Made by a program: the position numbers and the translations under genes. A model generated the notes under the pieces. That model made no database searches. It was not told where the DNA came from and worked only from the letters and a program-made list of their open reading frames with translations. From Streptomyces sp. ATexAB-D23 (GTDB taxonomy: Bacteria > Actinomycetota > Actinomycetes > Streptomycetales > Streptomycetaceae), in assembly GCF_000373645.1 (NCBI RefSeq), contig NZ_KB892009.1, positions 15,780 through 79,779 on the forward strand: a stretch of DNA of 64,000 nt. The letters are read 5' to 3'. This document shows, piece after piece, positions 44,323 through 53,102 of this stretch (positions within the stretch are counted from its first letter, which is position 1; every line of letters begins with the position of its first letter).

Positions 44323-46776
44323 GTGACGAGCACCGAAGTGACCACCGAATCCGAGGACTCGGGACCCAGCGGCTACGCGGCGGCCCGACTGCGCCTTCTC
44401 CAGGAGAAGGAGCGGTCCGGGCCGCCGCGCCGTGCGGCCCTCGCCACGCTCACCGACACCTGGCTGACCGCCCTGTTCACCACCGCGGCCGAACACGCCG
44501 GGGTCCGGGGCGCCGCCCTCGTCGCCGTCGGCGGCTACGGCCGGGGCGAACTCTCCCCGCGCAGCGACCTCGACCTGCTCCTCCTGCACGACGGCACCGC
44601 CGACGCCGCGGCCGTGGCCGCGCTCGCCGACCGGATCTGGTACCCCGTCTGGGACCTCGGCCTGGCCCTCGACCACTCCGTCCGCACCCCCGCCGAAGCC
44701 CGGAAGACCGCCGGCGAGGACCTCAAGGTGCAGCTCGGACTGCTCGACGCCCGGCCCGTCGCCGGAGACCTCGGCCTCGTCGCCTCCCTGCGCACCGCGA
44801 TCCTCGCCGACTGGCGCAACCAGGCCCCCGAACGCCTGCCCGCACTCCACGAACTCTGCACCGAACGGGCCGAACGCCGGGGCGAGCTCCAATTCCTCCT
44901 GGAACCCGACCTCAAGGAGGCCAGGGGCGGCCTGCGCGACGCCACCGCCCTGCGCGCCGTCGCCGCCTCCTGGGTCGCCGACGCCCCCCGCGAAGGGCTC
45001 GCCGAGGCCCGCCGCGTCCTGCTCGACACCCGCGACGCCCTCCACCTCACCACCGGCCGCGCCACCGACCGCCTCGCCCTCCAGGAACAGGACCAGGTCG
45101 CCGAAGCCCTCGGCCTCCTCGACGCCGACGCCCTGCTGCGCCAGGTCTACGAGGCCGCCCGCACCATCTCGTACGCCACCGACGTCACCTGGCGCGAGGT
45201 CAACCGGGTGCTGCGCGCCCGCTCGGCCCGGCCCCGGCTGCGGGCCCTGCTCGGCGGCGGACGCGGCCCGGCCCCCGACCGCACCCCGCTCGCCGACGGC
45301 GTGGTCGAGGCCGACGGCGAGGCGGTGCTCGCCCGCACCGCACGCCCCGAACGCGACGCCGTCCTCGTCCTGCGGGCCGCCGCCGCGGCCGCCCAGTCCG
45401 GGCTGCCTCTCTCCCGCCACGTCGTCCGCCACCTCGCCGCCGCCGCGAAGCCGCTCCCGGTGCCGTGGCCCGCCGAGGCGCGCGAGGAACTCGTCACCCT
45501 CCTCGGCGCGGGCGAGGCCACCGTCCCCGTCTGGGAGGCACTGGAGGCCGAGGGGCTGATCACCCGGCTCCTGCCCGACTGGGAACGGGTCCGCTGCCGC
45601 CCCCAGCGCAATCCCGTCCACACCTGGACCGTCGACCGCCACCTCGTCGAGACGGCCGTCCGCGCCTCCTCGCTCACCCGCCGCGTCGGCCGCCCCGACC
45701 TGCTGCTCGTCGCCGCCCTGCTGCACGACATCGGCAAGGGCTGGCCGGGCGACCACTCCGTCGCCGGCGAGGTCATCGCCCGCGACATGGCCGCCCGGAC
45801 CGGCTTCGACCGGCACGACGTGGGCGTCATCGCCACCCTCGTACGCCACCACCTGCTGCTCATCGAGACCGCCACCCGCCGCGATCTGGACGACCCGGCC
45901 ACCGTCCGCGCCGTCGCCGACGCGGTCGGCAGCGCCGCCACCCTGGAGCTGCTGCACGCCCTGACCGAGGCCGACGCCCTCGCCACCGGGCCCGCCGCCT
46001 GGTCCGCCTGGCGCGCCTCCCTCGTCACCGAACTCGTCAGACGCGTCGCCCAGGTCCTGGCCGGTGAGGCCCCCGAGGAACCCGAACCCACCGCCCCCGG
46101 CGCCGAGCAGGAACGCCTCGCCATCGAGGCCCTGCGCACCGGCGAACCCGTCCTCGCCCTGCACACCCGGCCCGAGACCCCGCACGAGGAAGGCGCCCCG
46201 GAGCCGGTCGGCGTCGAACTCCTCATCGCGCTCCGGGACCGGCCGGGCGTCCTGCCCGCCGCCGCCGGGGTCCTCGCCCTGCACCGCCTCACCGTGCGCG
46301 CCGCCGACCTGAGGGCCGTGGAACTGCCCACGGAGCTGGGCGACACCGCGGACCTGCTGCTGCTCAGCTGGCGGGTCGCCGCCGAGTACGGCTCGCTGCC
46401 CCAGGCGGCCCGGCTGCGCGCCGACCTCGTACGCGCCCTGGACGGCTCCCTGGACATCCCGGCCCGCCTCGCCGAACGCGAGGCCGCCTACCCCAGGCGG
46501 CGCGGGGTGAAGGCTCCGCCGCCCAGGGTGACGGTGGCGGCGGCCGGCTCCCGTCTCGCCACGGTGATCGAGGTCCGCGCCCAGGACGCCCCCGGCCTGC
46601 TGCACCGCATCGGCCACGCGCTGGAGCGCAGCACGGTACGGGTGCGCAGCGCGCATGTGTCGACGCTGGGGGCGAACGCGGTGGACACGGTCTACGTCAC
46701 CGACGCGGACGGTGCACCGCTGTCCGCGGAACGGGCGGCGCAGCTGGCCCAGGAGGTCGAGAAGGCGCTCGGCTGA
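44323..46776 (+). CDS. glnD: P-II uridylyl/adenylyltransferase GlnD
   Basis: An 817-residue bifunctional enzyme that modifies and demodifies GlnK. The nucleotidyltransferase domain shows GGYGRGELSPRSDLDLLLL (about residue 70). An HD hydrolase domain has ALLHDIGKGWPGDHS (about 465). Two C-terminal ACT domains sense glutamine (LLIALRDRPGVLPAAAGVL and VIEVRAQDAPGLLHRIGHAL). In Streptomyces it adenylylates rather than uridylylates P-II. The GTG start has GGAAGGG upstream. It closes the amtB-glnK-glnD operon. Confidence 0.95.
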   Translation: MTSTEVTTESEDSGPSGYAAARLRLLQEKERSGPPRRAALATLTDTWLTALFTTAAEHAGVRGAALVAVGGYGRGELSPRSDLDLLLLHDGTADAAAVAALADRIWYPVWDLGLALDHSVRTPAEARKTAGEDLKVQLGLLDARPVAGDLGLVASLRTAILADWRNQAPERLPALHELCTERAERRGELQFLLEPDLKEARGGLRDATALRAVAASWVADAPREGLAEARRVLLDTRDALHLTTGRATDRLALQEQDQVAEALGLLDADALLRQVYEAARTISYATDVTWREVNRVLRARSARPRLRALLGGGRGPAPDRTPLADGVVEADGEAVLARTARPERDAVLVLRAAAAAAQSGLPLSRHVVRHLAAAAKPLPVPWPAEAREELVTLLGAGEATVPVWEALEAEGLITRLLPDWERVRCRPQRNPVHTWTVDRHLVETAVRASSLTRRVGRPDLLLVAALLHDIGKGWPGDHSVAGEVIARDMAARTGFDRHDVGVIATLVRHHLLLIETATRRDLDDPATVRAVADAVGSAATLELLHALTEADALATGPAAWSAWRASLVTELVRRVAQVLAGEAPEEPEPTAPGAEQERLAIEALRTGEPVLALHTRPETPHEEGAPEPVGVELLIALRDRPGVLPAAAGVLALHRLTVRAADLRAVELPTELGDTADLLLLSWRVAAEYGSLPQAARLRADLVRALDGSLDIPARLAEREAAYPRRRGVKAPPPRVTVAAAGSRLATVIEVRAQDAPGLLHRIGHALERSTVRVRSAHVSTLGANAVDTVYVTDADGAPLSAERAAQLAQEVEKALG

Positions 46777-46886
46777 GCCCCGCCTCCCGGTGAGTGCCGG
46801 GCGCGGGCTTGGCGTTCTCCGGCGTCCGGATACCCTGGGAACCGACTGACTCCACCCGCCCCCGACCCTGAGGACCGACGAGCGCC

Positions 46887-48440
46887 GTGTTCGATACTCT
46901 CTCCGACCGCCTTGCCGCGACTTTCAAGAACCTCCGGGGCAAGGGCCGCTTGTCCGAGGCGGACATCGACGCCACGGCTCGCGAGATCCGTATCGCCCTG
47001 CTCGAAGCCGACGTGGCGCTGCCCGTCGTCCGGTCCTTCATCGCCAACGTCAAGGAGCGGGCGCGCGGCGTCGAGGTCTCCCAGGCGCTGAATCCGGCGC
47101 AGCAGGTCGTCAAGATCGTCAACGAGGAGCTCATCGCCATCCTCGGCGGCGAGACCCGGCGGCTGCGGTTCGCCAAGAACCCGCCCACCGTGATCATGCT
47201 CGCCGGCCTCCAGGGTGCCGGTAAGACGACCCTCGCCGGAAAGCTCGGCCTCTGGCTCAAGGGCCAGGGCCACTCCCCGCTGCTCGTCGCCTGTGACCTC
47301 CAGCGCCCCAACGCCGTCAACCAGCTGAGCGTCGTCGCCGACCGCGCCGGGGTCGCGGTGTACGCCCCCGAGCCGGGCAACGGCGTGGGCGACCCGGTCC
47401 AGGTCGCCAAGGACTCCATCGAGTACGCGAAGACCAAGGTCCACGACATCGTCATCGTGGACACCGCCGGCCGCCTCGGCATCGACCAGGAGCTGATGCA
47501 GCAGGCCGCGGACATCCGCGACGCCGTCAGCCCCGACGAGATCCTCTTCGTGGTCGACGCGATGATCGGTCAGGACGCGGTCAACACCGCCGAGGCCTTC
47601 CGCGACGGCGTCGGCTTCGACGGGGTGGTCCTCTCCAAGCTCGACGGTGACGCCCGCGGTGGCGCGGCCCTGTCGATCGCCCACGTCACGGGCAAGCAGA
47701 TCATGTTCGCGTCGAACGGCGAGAAGCTCGATGACTTCGACGCCTTCCACCCGGACCGCATGGCCTCCCGCATCCTCGACATGGGTGACCTGCTCACCCT
47801 GATCGAGCAGGCGGAGAAGACGTTCAGCCAGGAAGAGGCCGCCAAAATGGCCTCCAAGCTGTCGTCGAGCAAGGGCGGCAAGGACTTCACGCTCGACGAC
47901 TTCCTGGCCCAGATGGAGCAGGTCCGCAAGATGGGCTCCATCTCCAAGCTGCTCGGCATGCTGCCCGGCATGGGGCAGATCAAGGACCAGATCAACAACA
48001 TCGACGAGCGCGACGTCGACCGCACCGCCGCGATCATCAAGTCGATGACCCCGAAGGAGCGCGCCGAGCCGACGATCATCAACGGCTCGCGGCGCGCCCG
48101 TATCGCCAAGGGCTCCGGCGTCGAGGTCAGCGCCGTGAAGAACCTGGTCGAGCGGTTCTTCGAGGCCCGCAAGATGATGTCGAAGATGGCGCAGGGCGGC
48201 GGCATGCCGGGGATGCCCGGGATGCCGGGCATGGGCGGTGGGCCCGGACGGCAGAAGAAGCAGGTCAAGCAGGCCAAGGGCAAGCGCAAGAGCGGCAACC
48301 CGATGAAGCGCAAGGCCGAGGAGCAGGCCGCCGCGGCCCGCCGCGAGCAGGCGGCGCAGGGCGGCGTCCCCGGCCTGCCGGCCGGCCAGGACGGTCAGGA
48401 CTTCGAGCTGCCCGACGAGTTCAAGAAGTTCATGGGCTGA
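46887..48440 (+). CDS. ffh: Signal recognition particle protein Ffh
   Basis: A 517-residue SRP54 GTPase. N domain residues 1-90, then G domain motifs GLQGAGKTTLAGKLG, DTAGRLGID and SKLDGDARGG, followed by the methionine-rich M domain from about 320 (LLGMLPGMGQIKDQ) that binds signal peptides and 4.5S RNA. A GMPGMPGMPGMGGG tract and a Lys-rich stretch extend the C-terminus, as in many actinobacteria. It works with FtsY. The 4.5S RNA gene is not in this window. A 19-bp hairpin follows. Confidence 0.97.
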   Translation: MFDTLSDRLAATFKNLRGKGRLSEADIDATAREIRIALLEADVALPVVRSFIANVKERARGVEVSQALNPAQQVVKIVNEELIAILGGETRRLRFAKNPPTVIMLAGLQGAGKTTLAGKLGLWLKGQGHSPLLVACDLQRPNAVNQLSVVADRAGVAVYAPEPGNGVGDPVQVAKDSIEYAKTKVHDIVIVDTAGRLGIDQELMQQAADIRDAVSPDEILFVVDAMIGQDAVNTAEAFRDGVGFDGVVLSKLDGDARGGAALSIAHVTGKQIMFASNGEKLDDFDAFHPDRMASRILDMGDLLTLIEQAEKTFSQEEAAKMASKLSSSKGGKDFTLDDFLAQMEQVRKMGSISKLLGMLPGMGQIKDQINNIDERDVDRTAAIIKSMTPKERAEPTIINGSRRARIAKGSGVEVSAVKNLVERFFEARKMMSKMAQGGGMPGMPGMPGMGGGPGRQKKQVKQAKGKRKSGNPMKRKAEEQAAAARREQAAQGGVPGLPAGQDGQDFELPDEFKKFMG

Positions 48441-48454
48441 CAGCCCGGACGGCT

Positions 48455-48500
48455 CACGCGTGAGGGGCGCCCACCGAAAGTTGGGCGCCCCTCACGCGTG
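48455..48500 (+). terminator. ffh terminator (19-bp stem)
   Basis: A perfect 19-bp stem starting CACGCGTGAGGGG with an 8-nt loop, 14 nt after the ffh stop: the longest perfect hairpin in the window. It isolates ffh from the inserted yhf-like cluster. Confidence 0.9.
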
Positions 48501-48514
48501 TCCGGACAGGAACC

Positions 48515-48563
48515 AGGGCCTGTCCGGCGTCGTGGGCCCGCGAAGATCCGCCGGACAGGCCCT
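48515..48563 (-). terminator. Terminator of the yhf-like operon
   Basis: A perfect 15-bp stem (AGGGCCTGTCCGGCG with CGCCGGACAGGCCCT) with a 19-nt loop; its right arm touches the stop codon of the yhfW-like gene. Together with the ffh hairpin it makes a double barrier between convergent operons. Confidence 0.75.
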
Positions 48564-49803
48564 AAGCCGCCCGCCGGCCCGTCCGCAGCTCCCGGCCGTT
48601 GGCCAGGCCCTCCGGGTCCAGCGACAGGGACACGGCGGCCGTCGCGCCGACATCCGCCAGGCTCCCCGCGTCCGGCAGCAGCTCCGTGCCGTCCGCGCCG
48701 GGCCGGTGGATGAGGACGGGGACGTACTCACGGGTGTGGAAGGCGTGCCCGGCCGTCGGGTCGTTGCCGTGGTCGGCGGTCACGATGAGGCGGTCACCCG
48801 GTGCGTCGAGCAGGGCGACGAGCGCGGCCAGGCCCGCGTCGACCTGTTCCAGGAGACGCCCGTAGCGCTCGGTGTCCTGCTGGTGTCCGGCCAGGTCCGT
48901 CTCCTGGACGTTGGAGACCACCAGGCCGTCGCCGGGGGCGCGTACCGCTTCGAGGGTGTGCGTGAGGACGTCGGCGGTGTCCACGGCGGGGTGCCGGGCC
49001 GCGGCGTCGCAGACCAGGATGTCGGCGGCCTTGCCCACCAGGGTGACGGGGATGCCCGCGCGGGCGGCCAGGTCGGGGAGCTGGCGGGCGTGGTCGATCC
49101 CGGCACCCAGGTGCTGCACTTCGAGGCCGCCGTTGCGGTAGAAGCCGGTGGCGGGGGTGTCGAGGCCGACCGTGCCCTCCTCGCCGGCCCGCACGAAGCG
49201 CTCCAGCGGGTCGTCCGCGTGTCCGCCGACCGCGATGACCCGGGCCACGGGGGCGACCGTGCGTACCGTGCGGGCCACGGCGAGGATGCCGTCCGGCCCG
49301 TCGAACGGCAGGTCCTCCAGCCGCCCGGAGGCGTTCCAGTTGATGCCCGGATCGGCCTCCAGGTTGTCGTGGACCAGGACCGCGCCGTCGACGACCAGGA
49401 GCGGCTTGCCGTCCAGCCGGCCGACCCGGTGACCGGCCTCTTCGAGGGCGGCGGTCACCTCGTCGATGTGGTCGGCGAGCCGGGCGACGGTCACCCGGCT
49501 GAAGTCGGCGCCCATCATGGTCTGGTGCCCGGCGAAGGTGTCGGCGCCCGGATAGCCGAGGGCCGCCCGGCCCGCGGCGACGGGCAGGTGGGTGCGCCGG
49601 GCGAGATCGGCGTGCGGGTGGACGAGTCCGAGGCCCAGCGAGCCCAGCACGGGCAGCCGCAGCGGGCGGCCGAACGCCTCCCGGCAGTGGTCCAGCACAT
49701 GTCCGCAGGTGTCGGCGGTGAGATCGCCGGAGCGCGTGGTGCCCGCGTCGGGCATGGCGCCGATGCCGAATCCGTCGATCACGACGATGACGGTCTTGGC
49801 CAT
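48562..49803 (-). CDS. YhfW-like phosphopentomutase-related protein
   Basis: A 413-residue alkaline-phosphatase-superfamily protein related to DeoB. Metal ligands are visible: Asp10 in VVIDGFGIGAMPDA, Asp303 and His307 in ETDLAGHQQD, Asp344-His345 in TADHGNDPT and His356 in HAFHTREY. In DeoB the residue before the Gly-His of DTxTGH is Thr; here it is Ala91 (DTFAGHQTMMG), so ordinary pentose phosphomutase chemistry may be changed. GGAGG lies just before the ATG. It is the last gene of the yhf-like operon. E. coli YhfW is the closest named relative I recognise; its substrate is not known to me. Confidence 0.85.
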   Translation of the reverse strand: MAKTVIVVIDGFGIGAMPDAGTTRSGDLTADTCGHVLDHCREAFGRPLRLPVLGSLGLGLVHPHADLARRTHLPVAAGRAALGYPGADTFAGHQTMMGADFSRVTVARLADHIDEVTAALEEAGHRVGRLDGKPLLVVDGAVLVHDNLEADPGINWNASGRLEDLPFDGPDGILAVARTVRTVAPVARVIAVGGHADDPLERFVRAGEEGTVGLDTPATGFYRNGGLEVQHLGAGIDHARQLPDLAARAGIPVTLVGKAADILVCDAAARHPAVDTADVLTHTLEAVRAPGDGLVVSNVQETDLAGHQQDTERYGRLLEQVDAGLAALVALLDAPGDRLIVTADHGNDPTAGHAFHTREYVPVLIHRPGADGTELLPDAGSLADVGATAAVSLSLDPEGLANGRELRTGRRAA

Positions 49804-49814
49804 GGGGTGCCTCC

Positions 49815-50981
49815 TCAGCTCAGGGACCGGCCCTGGGCGTCGTACAGACCGTTGAGACGGGGCGCACCGGATGAGATTCCGGAGACGACGGCGACGGTCG
49901 AGCGGGTGACGAAGATCTGGGTGCGGAAGGCGAGCAGCGCGGTGTCGCCGATCCGGACCTCCTGGCCGGTGGCGGGCGCGTCGAGCAGCCGGTAGTAGTC
50001 GATGTTCTCGGCGGGCGCGTCCAGCACGTTCAGGCGTGCGCCGGTGCGCGGCAGCAGCGCGCTCCTGATGTGGGAGCGGGCGTAGAACCCGCCGCCGAAG
50101 ACGGCGGGACGTCCGTCGTCCAGGGCGTGGGCGACCTCGGTGACGTACACATAGGCGGGGGTCTCGGGCTGCGCCGGGTCGAGGGCGTGCAGCGGGGTCG
50201 TGCCGGTCAGGGCATGGCCCGGCTCGCCGTGGGTGGCGCCGAGGCCGGCGAGCAGCGGCAGGGAGGCCATCGAGGTGGCGCTCGGTGCGCTCAGCCTGAG
50301 ATCCGCGTGGCCGCGGCCGGCGAGCGTCTCGCGCGCCTTGAGGGCGAGGGCGAAGTTGGGCGTGGCGTACGGGGCCCCGGTCGCCGGGTCGCACAGCACG
50401 CACGGGAAGGCGGTGACCCCCGCGATCCGGATGCCGGGAAGCCGTTCGGCGGCGTCGGCGAAGGCGTCGAGCCCGGCGAGCGGGACGCCGCCCTCCTGGC
50501 CGGGGTAGACGCTTCCCTCGGCGCCTTCGAGCCGGATCAGGACGTCCTGGACGAACCCCAGCCGCCGCGCGGCCTCGGAGACCGCGCGGGCGTTGTCCAG
50601 GTCGTAGACGGTGACGGTCTCGGGGCGCCACGCCAGCATCTCGGGCAGGGCGCGGCGCGGGATCTGGACGAGATGGCCGAGGTTGCCGGCACGGGCGCCG
50701 GAGGCGTGCAGGGTGCGGGCCTCGGGCGGGTCGATGGCGGCGTACCGGGGGATGTGCCGGGCGATGGCCCGGATCAGCTCCGGGTTGCGGCCGAGCTGTT
50801 TGACGACGAACCAGAGGGAGACGCCCAGCCGGTCGGCCTCGGCGGCCAGCAGCGCGGCGTTGGCCTCGATGGCGTCCAGGTCCATCACATAGGTGTCCGG
50901 CGGGATCGCGCCCTCGTGGTGGAGTGCGGCCGCGGCCTCGACGAGCCCCGGATTGCGGGTCAGTACGGTGTCGAGAAACAC
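49815..50981 (-). CDS. YhfX-like alanine racemase-fold PLP protein
   Basis: A 388-residue protein with an alanine racemase-type barrel. Lys61 in LWFVVKQLGRNPEL is the probable PLP lysine. IPPDTYVMDLDAIEANAALL is the usual N-terminal lead-in, and APSATSMASLPLLAGLGATHG resembles the phosphate-binding region. The start is GTG at 50981, two bases after the yhfS-like stop, with AAGGAC inside the preceding gene; translation is therefore coupled. It probably racemises or isomerises an amino-acid-like substrate, but this is inferred from fold only. Confidence 0.85.
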   Translation of the reverse strand: MFLDTVLTRNPGLVEAAAALHHEGAIPPDTYVMDLDAIEANAALLAAEADRLGVSLWFVVKQLGRNPELIRAIARHIPRYAAIDPPEARTLHASGARAGNLGHLVQIPRRALPEMLAWRPETVTVYDLDNARAVSEAARRLGFVQDVLIRLEGAEGSVYPGQEGGVPLAGLDAFADAAERLPGIRIAGVTAFPCVLCDPATGAPYATPNFALALKARETLAGRGHADLRLSAPSATSMASLPLLAGLGATHGEPGHALTGTTPLHALDPAQPETPAYVYVTEVAHALDDGRPAVFGGGFYARSHIRSALLPRTGARLNVLDAPAENIDYYRLLDAPATGQEVRIGDTALLAFRTQIFVTRSTVAVVSGISSGAPRLNGLYDAQGRSLS

Positions 50982-50983
50982 GG

Positions 50984-52099
50984 TCAGTGGTCCTTCGGGT
51001 CGTTCAGCGCGGCCAGCGAGCGGCGCAGGATTTCGATGACGAGGTCCGCGCCCGCCCGCATCGGGTTGATGCGCACGGTCCAGTCGGCCAGTTCGGGGGA
51101 GTCGTCCAGGGCGGAGCTGGACATCCGGTAGAAGAGCGGCGTGATCTCGTAACGGGAGTTGGAACCGACGGGGTAGGGGGCCGCGCCGAAGCGGGCGGCG
51201 ACGGCGGGCAGTTCCCTGGCGACGGGCCGGTCGAGCCGGACGAGCAGGCACCGGTCCTGCGCGTTGGCGAGCCGGACCTCGGCGACCCCGGGCACCTCGC
51301 CCGCGGTCAGCCGCTCGGCGACCTCGGCACCGACCTGGGACTGCACGGACCACATGAGCGGTACGTGGGTGAGCGCGCGCAGCGCGTCGAGCGCCTGGTG
51401 CCCCTGGACCTGGCCGCCGCCGGAGTAGTTGTCGCGGCGGATGTGCTCGACCAGGTCGCGGGCGCCGACGACGATGCCGACGCCTTCCGGGCCGTGCAGC
51501 TTGAACAGGGAGAAGCAGGAGGCGTCGGCGCCCAGTTCGACGCCGGCCGCCGGGGTGCGCATCACGGCGTAGTTGTCGTCGACGACGGTGCGGACGCCGG
51601 CGGCCCGGCAGGCGGAGAGGACCTCGCCGGGGTCGTAGGAGTCGGCGAGCCGCTGCCGGGTGTGCTGGACGTAGGCCCAGCGGAACCGGCCGGACTCCAG
51701 GGCCCCGCGCAGCTCGTCGGGGTCGTTGAAATCGGCCTCGACGGTCTCGGCCCCGAGGCCGCGCAGCGTGACCTCGGTGGTGCGGTAGACCGGCGCCCGG
51801 TGGATGAGGAGGGGATCGCCCGGCCGGACGGCGGCGGTGAGGGCGGCCCGGATCGCGCCGGTGCCCGCGCCCTGGACGAAGGCGGCGTCCTCGGCGCCGA
51901 AGAAGTCGGCGAGGACGGACTCGACGCGGGCGGTGGTGGCGGGGCGTCCGAGGCCGGGCACGACCCCGGCGTCGGAGGCGAACAGCTGCGGGCCCTCGAA
52001 GTGGCGGGCGGTGGCCTCGATGAGCCGGAACTGCCGGGCGACGGCGTCGGCCGGGGCCACGGTCGGCAGCGGGAACGTCCGGGGGAGTACGGGGTTCAT
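50984..52099 (-). CDS. YhfS-like PLP-dependent aminotransferase-fold enzyme
   Basis: A 371-residue fold-type I PLP enzyme. Lys200 in CFSLFKLHGPEGVGIV is the expected Schiff-base lysine, Asp174 or Asp175 in VVDDNYAVM binds the pyridine nitrogen, and FVQGAGTGAIRAAL binds phosphate. Overall it resembles cystathionine-synthase or SelA-like enzymes, and matches YhfS in the cluster. It starts at ATG 52099, two bases after the php-like stop. It may eliminate or transfer an amino or thiol group; the reaction is unknown to me. Confidence 0.85.
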   Translation of the reverse strand: MNPVLPRTFPLPTVAPADAVARQFRLIEATARHFEGPQLFASDAGVVPGLGRPATTARVESVLADFFGAEDAAFVQGAGTGAIRAALTAAVRPGDPLLIHRAPVYRTTEVTLRGLGAETVEADFNDPDELRGALESGRFRWAYVQHTRQRLADSYDPGEVLSACRAAGVRTVVDDNYAVMRTPAAGVELGADASCFSLFKLHGPEGVGIVVGARDLVEHIRRDNYSGGGQVQGHQALDALRALTHVPLMWSVQSQVGAEVAERLTAGEVPGVAEVRLANAQDRCLLVRLDRPVARELPAVAARFGAAPYPVGSNSRYEITPLFYRMSSSALDDSPELADWTVRINPMRAGADLVIEILRRSLAALNDPKDH

Positions 52100-52101
52100 G
52101 G

Positions 52102-53055
52102 TCAGCTCTCTTCCACGTTCGCGCCGCTGAGGAAGCGCAGCGGATTGCGGCGGGTCAGCAGGTCGATCAGGTCGTCGTCCACGCCTGCCGCACGGACCTT
52201 GGGCAGGAAGCTCCCGAAGAGGTGGCCGTAGCCCTGGCCCCCCTCGGAGGTGAGGTAGCCGTGACGGGAGATGTCGCAGCTGAGCAGGGCCCGGTCGGCG
52301 TGTCCCGCCTCCAGCAGGGCGAGCAGGAGCCGCAGCCGGGTGTCGTCGCTCTGATAGCTGTCCTTGCCGACGGTGTCGAAGGCGACGTACGCGCCGCTCG
52401 CGGCCAGCTCCCGGTGCACCGCGGGGTCGTCCAGCAGGTCCTGATGGCCGAGGGAGATCCGGTGCGGGGGCAGCCCCTCGGCGGTGAGCAGTTCCAGCTG
52501 GGCGAGGCCGCCGCGGCCGAGCTGGGCGTGGGTGGCGACGGAGAGCCCGGTGGCGAGGGCGGCCCGCGCCGAGGCGCGGAGCACCTTGCTCTCCGGCGGC
52601 GTCGGGATGTCCCCGTGGCTGCCGATCTCGCCGAGGACGCCGGGGCGGATGCCGGTGGTGCCGATGCCGTCCTCGATCTCGCGGACGAGGGTGGCGGCGA
52701 GGTCCGCGACGCTGCCGCGGTCGATCTCGGGGGTGTGGAACGGCTCGTAGTACCAGCCGGTCGCGGCGACGACGGCGACCTGGGCGTCCCGGGAGATCCG
52801 GGCCAGGGTGCGCACGTCGCGGCCCATGCCGCGACAGGTCAGCTCGACGACGAGGGCGAGTCCGTACTCCTCGCGGAGTGCGGCCAGTTCGGCGGTGACG
52901 GCGGCGGTGTGCCGGCCGGCGGCGAGCACGGCGCCGCCGTCACCCCGGTGGTCGAGGTCGAGTACGAGGTGTTCGTGGGCCAGGGCGGGGCCGCGTACCG
53001 CGTCGGGGGCGATGTCTCCGAGGACGGTACGAAGCACGGGGGCGGGGCTGTTCAT
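52102..53055 (-). CDS. php: Phosphotriesterase homology protein (Php/YhfV)
   Basis: A 317-residue amidohydrolase-superfamily protein. All metal ligands can be placed: His27 and His29 (AHEHL), bridging Glu143 (LGEIGSHGDI), His176 (THAQLG), His204 (GHQDLL) and Asp261 (SCDISRHG). A Glu as bridging ligand, instead of the carboxylated Lys of true phosphotriesterases, is typical of Php. Php proteins lack strong phosphotriesterase activity and probably hydrolyse a lactone or ester. It lies between the membrane protein and PLP enzyme genes. Confidence 0.9.
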   Translation of the reverse strand: MNSPAPVLRTVLGDIAPDAVRGPALAHEHLVLDLDHRGDGGAVLAAGRHTAAVTAELAALREEYGLALVVELTCRGMGRDVRTLARISRDAQVAVVAATGWYYEPFHTPEIDRGSVADLAATLVREIEDGIGTTGIRPGVLGEIGSHGDIPTPPESKVLRASARAALATGLSVATHAQLGRGGLAQLELLTAEGLPPHRISLGHQDLLDDPAVHRELAASGAYVAFDTVGKDSYQSDDTRLRLLLALLEAGHADRALLSCDISRHGYLTSEGGQGYGHLFGSFLPKVRAAGVDDDLIDLLTRRNPLRFLSGANVEES

Positions 53056-53102
53056 CGTGGGGGGTCCTTCTCGGGTCGGCCTGCGTGATCCGGGGCGCGG
53101 AG

